A DNA stretch of 64,000 bases from DATEDA01 sp050741515. Its GTDB lineage: Bacteria > Pseudomonadota > Gammaproteobacteria > Burkholderiales > SG8-39. The position numbers and the translations under genes are program-made. The notes beneath the pieces were generated by a model, which worked only from the letters and a program-made list of their open reading frames with translations, ran no database searches and was not told where the DNA came from. Of this stretch, positions 61,574 to 64,000 are shown one piece after another; the stretch's first letter is position 1, and every line of letters begins with the position of its first letter. The stretch is from positions 1 to 64,000 of the forward strand of contig JBOIFD010000414.1 of assembly GCA_050741515.1 (NCBI GenBank). The letters run 5' to 3'.

Positions 61574-63949
61574 ATGGCGACCAGCGACTACGTGGTGCGA
61601 TTCGAGGACCTGCGCATCGGCGACGTCCCGCGCGTCGGCGGCAAGAACGCGTCGCTCGGCGAGATGATCGGCAACCTGGCATCGCGGGGGATCCGGGTAC
61701 CGGCCGGGTTTGCGACGACGGCCGCGGCGTATCGGGGGTTTCTCGACGGCGCCGGCCTCACGCGGCGGATCGAGGACCGGCTCCGGGCGCTCGACCCGGA
61801 CGACGTCGCGGCGCTGGCGCGGTGCGGCGCCGCGATCCGGGAATGGATCGTCGCTGCGCCGCTCCCGCCGGGCCTGGAAGCGGCGATCGCCGCCGCCTAT
61901 CGCACGCTCATGGCGGAGGGCGATTCGCCGGTGGCAGTGCGCTCGAGCGCGACGGCGGAGGATCTGCCCGACGCCTCCTTCGCCGGGCAGCAGGAGACGT
62001 TCCTCAACGTCGCGGGCCTCGCCGGCGTGCTCGCGGCGGTCCGGCACGTGTTCGCTTCCCTGTACAACGATCGCGCGATCTCCTACCGCGCGCACAAGGG
62101 GTTCGCCCACGGCGAGGTCGCGCTGTCGGCGGGCGTGCAGCGGATGATCCGCAGCGATCTCGCCGCGAGCGGCGTGATGTTCACGCTCGACACCGAGTCG
62201 GGGTTCCGCGGCGTGGTCTTCATCACCGCGTCCTACGGGCTCGGCGAGACCATCGTTCAGGGCGCGGTGAACCCCGACGAGTTCTACGTGCACAAGCCGA
62301 TGCTCGCGGCCGGGAAGTTTCCCGTCATCCGGCGCAGCCTCGGATCGAAGCTCGTCAAGCTCGTGTATGCGCCCGACGGCGATGCGCGCTCGACCGTGAC
62401 GGCGGATGTCCCGGAACCGGATCGCCATCGCTTCTGCATCACCGATGCCGACGCGATCGAGCTCGCGCGCTTGGCCGTGGAGATCGAGCGGCACTACGAC
62501 CGTCCGATGGACATCGAGTGGGGAAAAGACGGTGTCGACGGCAGGCTCTACGTCCTGCAGGCGCGGCCGGAGACGGTCAGGGGCCAGGCCGGCCAGGCCG
62601 GTCACGAGGCCCAGGAGCATTACCGGCTCAAGGCACGGTCGCGCGTACTGGTGTCGGGCCGCGCGATCGGCCACAAGATCGGGGTCGGTCCGGTGCGCCT
62701 CGTGCCGGACGCCTCGGAGATGGCGCTGGTCCAGGCCGGCGACGTGCTCGTCACCGACATGACCGACCCGAGCTGGGAGCCGGTGATGAAGCGCGCGGCC
62801 GCGATCGTGACCAACCGCGGCGGCCGGACCTGCCACGCCGCGATCATTGCGCGCGAGCTCGGCATTCCGGCCGTGGTCGGATGCGGCGACGCCACCAGGC
62901 GGCTCCCGGACCGTGCCGCGGTGACGGTCTCGTGCGCCGAAGGCGACACGGGCAGCGTGTACGAAGGCGCCCTGGCGATCGAGGTGACGAGGCAGCGCCT
63001 GACCGAGATGCCGCGCATTCCGGTCAAGATCAGCATGAACGTCGGCAACCCGCAGCTCGCGTTCGACCTGCAGGCGCTCCCGAACGCCGGCGTCGGGCTC
63101 GCCCGCCTCGAGTTCGTGATCAACAACATGATCGGCGTCCATCCAAAGGCGGTCCTGGAGTACCCGGACCTGCCCGACGAGCTGAAGCGTGCGGTCGAAT
63201 CGGCCGCGCGCGGATACTCGAGCCCGCGGGCGTTCTACGTCGAGAAGCTGGCCGAGGGGGTAGCCACGATCGCGGCCGCCTTCTGGCCGAAGCCGGTGAT
63301 CGTGCGGCTCTCGGACTTCAAGTCGAACGAGTACCGCAAGCTCGTCGGCGGCACGCGCTACGAGCCGGAAGAGGAGAACCCGATGCTCGGGTTCCGCGGG
63401 GCGTCGCGCTATGTGGCCGAGTCGTTCCGCGACTGTTTCGCCCTCGAGTGCGAAGCGCTGCGGCGGGTGCGCGACGCGATGGGGCTGACCAACGTCGAGC
63501 TCATGGTGCCGTTCGTGCGCACCGTCGACGAGGCCCGTCGGGTGATGGCCTTGCTCGCCGCCGAAGGCCTGGAGCGCGGACGGAACGGGCTGCGGGTGGT
63601 GATGATGTGCGAGCTGCCGTCGAACGCGCTGCTCGCCGACCGGTTTCTCGAGCACTTCGACGGCTTCTCGATCGGCTCGAACGATCTCACGCAGCTCACG
63701 CTCGGTCTCGACCGCGACTCGGGCCTGGTCGCTGAATCCTTCGACGAGCGCGATCCCGCCGTCCGGGCGCTGCTCCGGATGGCGATCCAAGCGTGCCGTC
63801 GACAGGGGAAGTACGTGGGCATCTGCGGGCAGGGCCCTTCCGACCATCCCGACCTCGCGCTCTGGCTCGCGCAGGAGGGTATCGAGAGCCTGTCGCTCAA
63901 CCCCGACACCGTAGTCGACACTTGGCTCGAGCTGGCCAAAGCGGCGTAG
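61574..63949 (+). CDS. ppsA: Phosphoenolpyruvate synthase
   Basis: A 791-residue enzyme converting pyruvate, ATP and water to PEP, AMP and phosphate in gluconeogenesis. The N-terminal ATP-grasp domain includes VGGKNASLGEMI and VRSSATAEDLPDASFAGQQ; the phosphohistidine is His421 in NRGGRTCHAAIIA; the PEP-binding barrel ends with catalytic Cys751 in GICGQGPSDHPD. Both numbers agree with the E. coli enzyme. ATG 61574 starts MATSDYVVRF; an ATG eight codons earlier is less likely. Regulated by the neighbouring PpsR at a threonine near the active-site His. Confidence 0.96.
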   Translation: MATSDYVVRFEDLRIGDVPRVGGKNASLGEMIGNLASRGIRVPAGFATTAAAYRGFLDGAGLTRRIEDRLRALDPDDVAALARCGAAIREWIVAAPLPPGLEAAIAAAYRTLMAEGDSPVAVRSSATAEDLPDASFAGQQETFLNVAGLAGVLAAVRHVFASLYNDRAISYRAHKGFAHGEVALSAGVQRMIRSDLAASGVMFTLDTESGFRGVVFITASYGLGETIVQGAVNPDEFYVHKPMLAAGKFPVIRRSLGSKLVKLVYAPDGDARSTVTADVPEPDRHRFCITDADAIELARLAVEIERHYDRPMDIEWGKDGVDGRLYVLQARPETVRGQAGQAGHEAQEHYRLKARSRVLVSGRAIGHKIGVGPVRLVPDASEMALVQAGDVLVTDMTDPSWEPVMKRAAAIVTNRGGRTCHAAIIARELGIPAVVGCGDATRRLPDRAAVTVSCAEGDTGSVYEGALAIEVTRQRLTEMPRIPVKISMNVGNPQLAFDLQALPNAGVGLARLEFVINNMIGVHPKAVLEYPDLPDELKRAVESAARGYSSPRAFYVEKLAEGVATIAAAFWPKPVIVRLSDFKSNEYRKLVGGTRYEPEEENPMLGFRGASRYVAESFRDCFALECEALRRVRDAMGLTNVELMVPFVRTVDEARRVMALLAAEGLERGRNGLRVVMMCELPSNALLADRFLEHFDGFSIGSNDLTQLTLGLDRDSGLVAESFDERDPAVRALLRMAIQACRRQGKYVGICGQGPSDHPDLALWLAQEGIESLSLNPDTVVDTWLELAKAA

Positions 63950-63966
63950 CCGCCCGCCCGGGCGGC
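63949..63966. terminator. GC-rich inverted repeat behind ppsA
   Basis: GCCGCCCG and CGGGCGGC face each other with two bases between, starting on the last base of the ppsA stop codon. There is no T-tract on either strand, so it is at best a weak or rho-assisted terminator between ppsA and a probable convergent gene. Confidence 0.4.
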
Positions 63967-63971
63967 AGGCG

Positions 63972-64000
63972 CTACAGCTTTACCCGCAGCAGCCGCTGCT
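63972..64000 (-). CDS. Possible C-terminal end of a convergent gene (partial)
   Basis: The minus strand reads QRLLRVKL and a TAG stop at 63972-63974 before running off the window. The codons are GC-rich and the position behind the inverted repeat fits a convergent gene, but eight residues cannot establish a gene or family. Confidence 0.2.

Noticed and set aside
61574..63847. Long open frame running into ppsR from the strand opposite ppsA
   Set aside because: The upstream part is antisense to ppsA and has no family likeness; only the last 275 codons are PpsR with a good ATG at 61486.

Overview
The window is about 64 kb of uniformly GC-rich (roughly 68-70 %) DNA. Its housekeeping gene order points to a betaproteobacterium: dapC-dapD-pilU-dapE-prmB divergent from smc-zipA-ligA, map-glnD divergent from rpsB-tsf-pyrH-frr-uppS-cdsA-dxr-rseP-bamA-skp-lpxD-fabZ-lpxA-lpxB-rnhB, and divergent ppsR/ppsA. 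Genus cannot be read from the sequence. No tRNA, rRNA, CRISPR array, transposase or prophage gene was seen.

Region 1 (1-20.1 kb) is accessory nutrient uptake. After the tail of a HAMP-domain protein and a tiny coupled ORF come an amidase, a peptide-type ABC importer with a fused double ATPase, a branched-chain-amino-acid-type importer (LivH, LivM, binding protein, LivG, LivF), a polysaccharide deacetylase-like enzyme and a second complete peptide-type importer led by a second amidase. Together they look like scavenging of amide or peptide nitrogen. The gaps between these operons hold decayed pieces of housekeeping genes (peptide deformylase, prmB, tusA). Between two ATPase genes a 60-bp tandem repeat forms a 40-codon ORF that overlaps both neighbours.

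Region 2 (20.1-38.5 kb) is core: lysine/diaminopimelate synthesis with pilU and prmB; smc, zipA and ligA; galU; a small purine-salvage pair (hypoxanthine phosphoribosyltransferase plus a methylthioinosine/methylthioadenosine phosphorylase); def; then glnD and map on the other strand.

Region 3 (38.5-53.9 kb) is the translation and envelope operon. It carries a structured rpsB leader, a strong intrinsic terminator between rpsB and tsf, isoprenoid and phospholipid genes, BamA/Skp outer-membrane assembly, and lipid A genes.

Region 4 (54.0-60.7 kb) is the most interesting part. Directly behind the lipid A genes sits a seven-gene private fatty-acid line: FabL-type enoyl reductase, FabG, a long AcpXL-like acyl carrier protein, a double-hotdog dehydratase, two ketosynthases with intact triads, and one polypeptide fusing holo-ACP synthase to an LpxL/LpxXL-type lipid acyltransferase. 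Layout and families resemble the rhizobial acpXL-fabZXL-fabF2XL-fabF1XL-lpxXL cluster that makes and attaches a very-long-chain acyl group to lipid A, but here with its own reductases and carrier-activating enzyme. The window closes with ppsR and ppsA.
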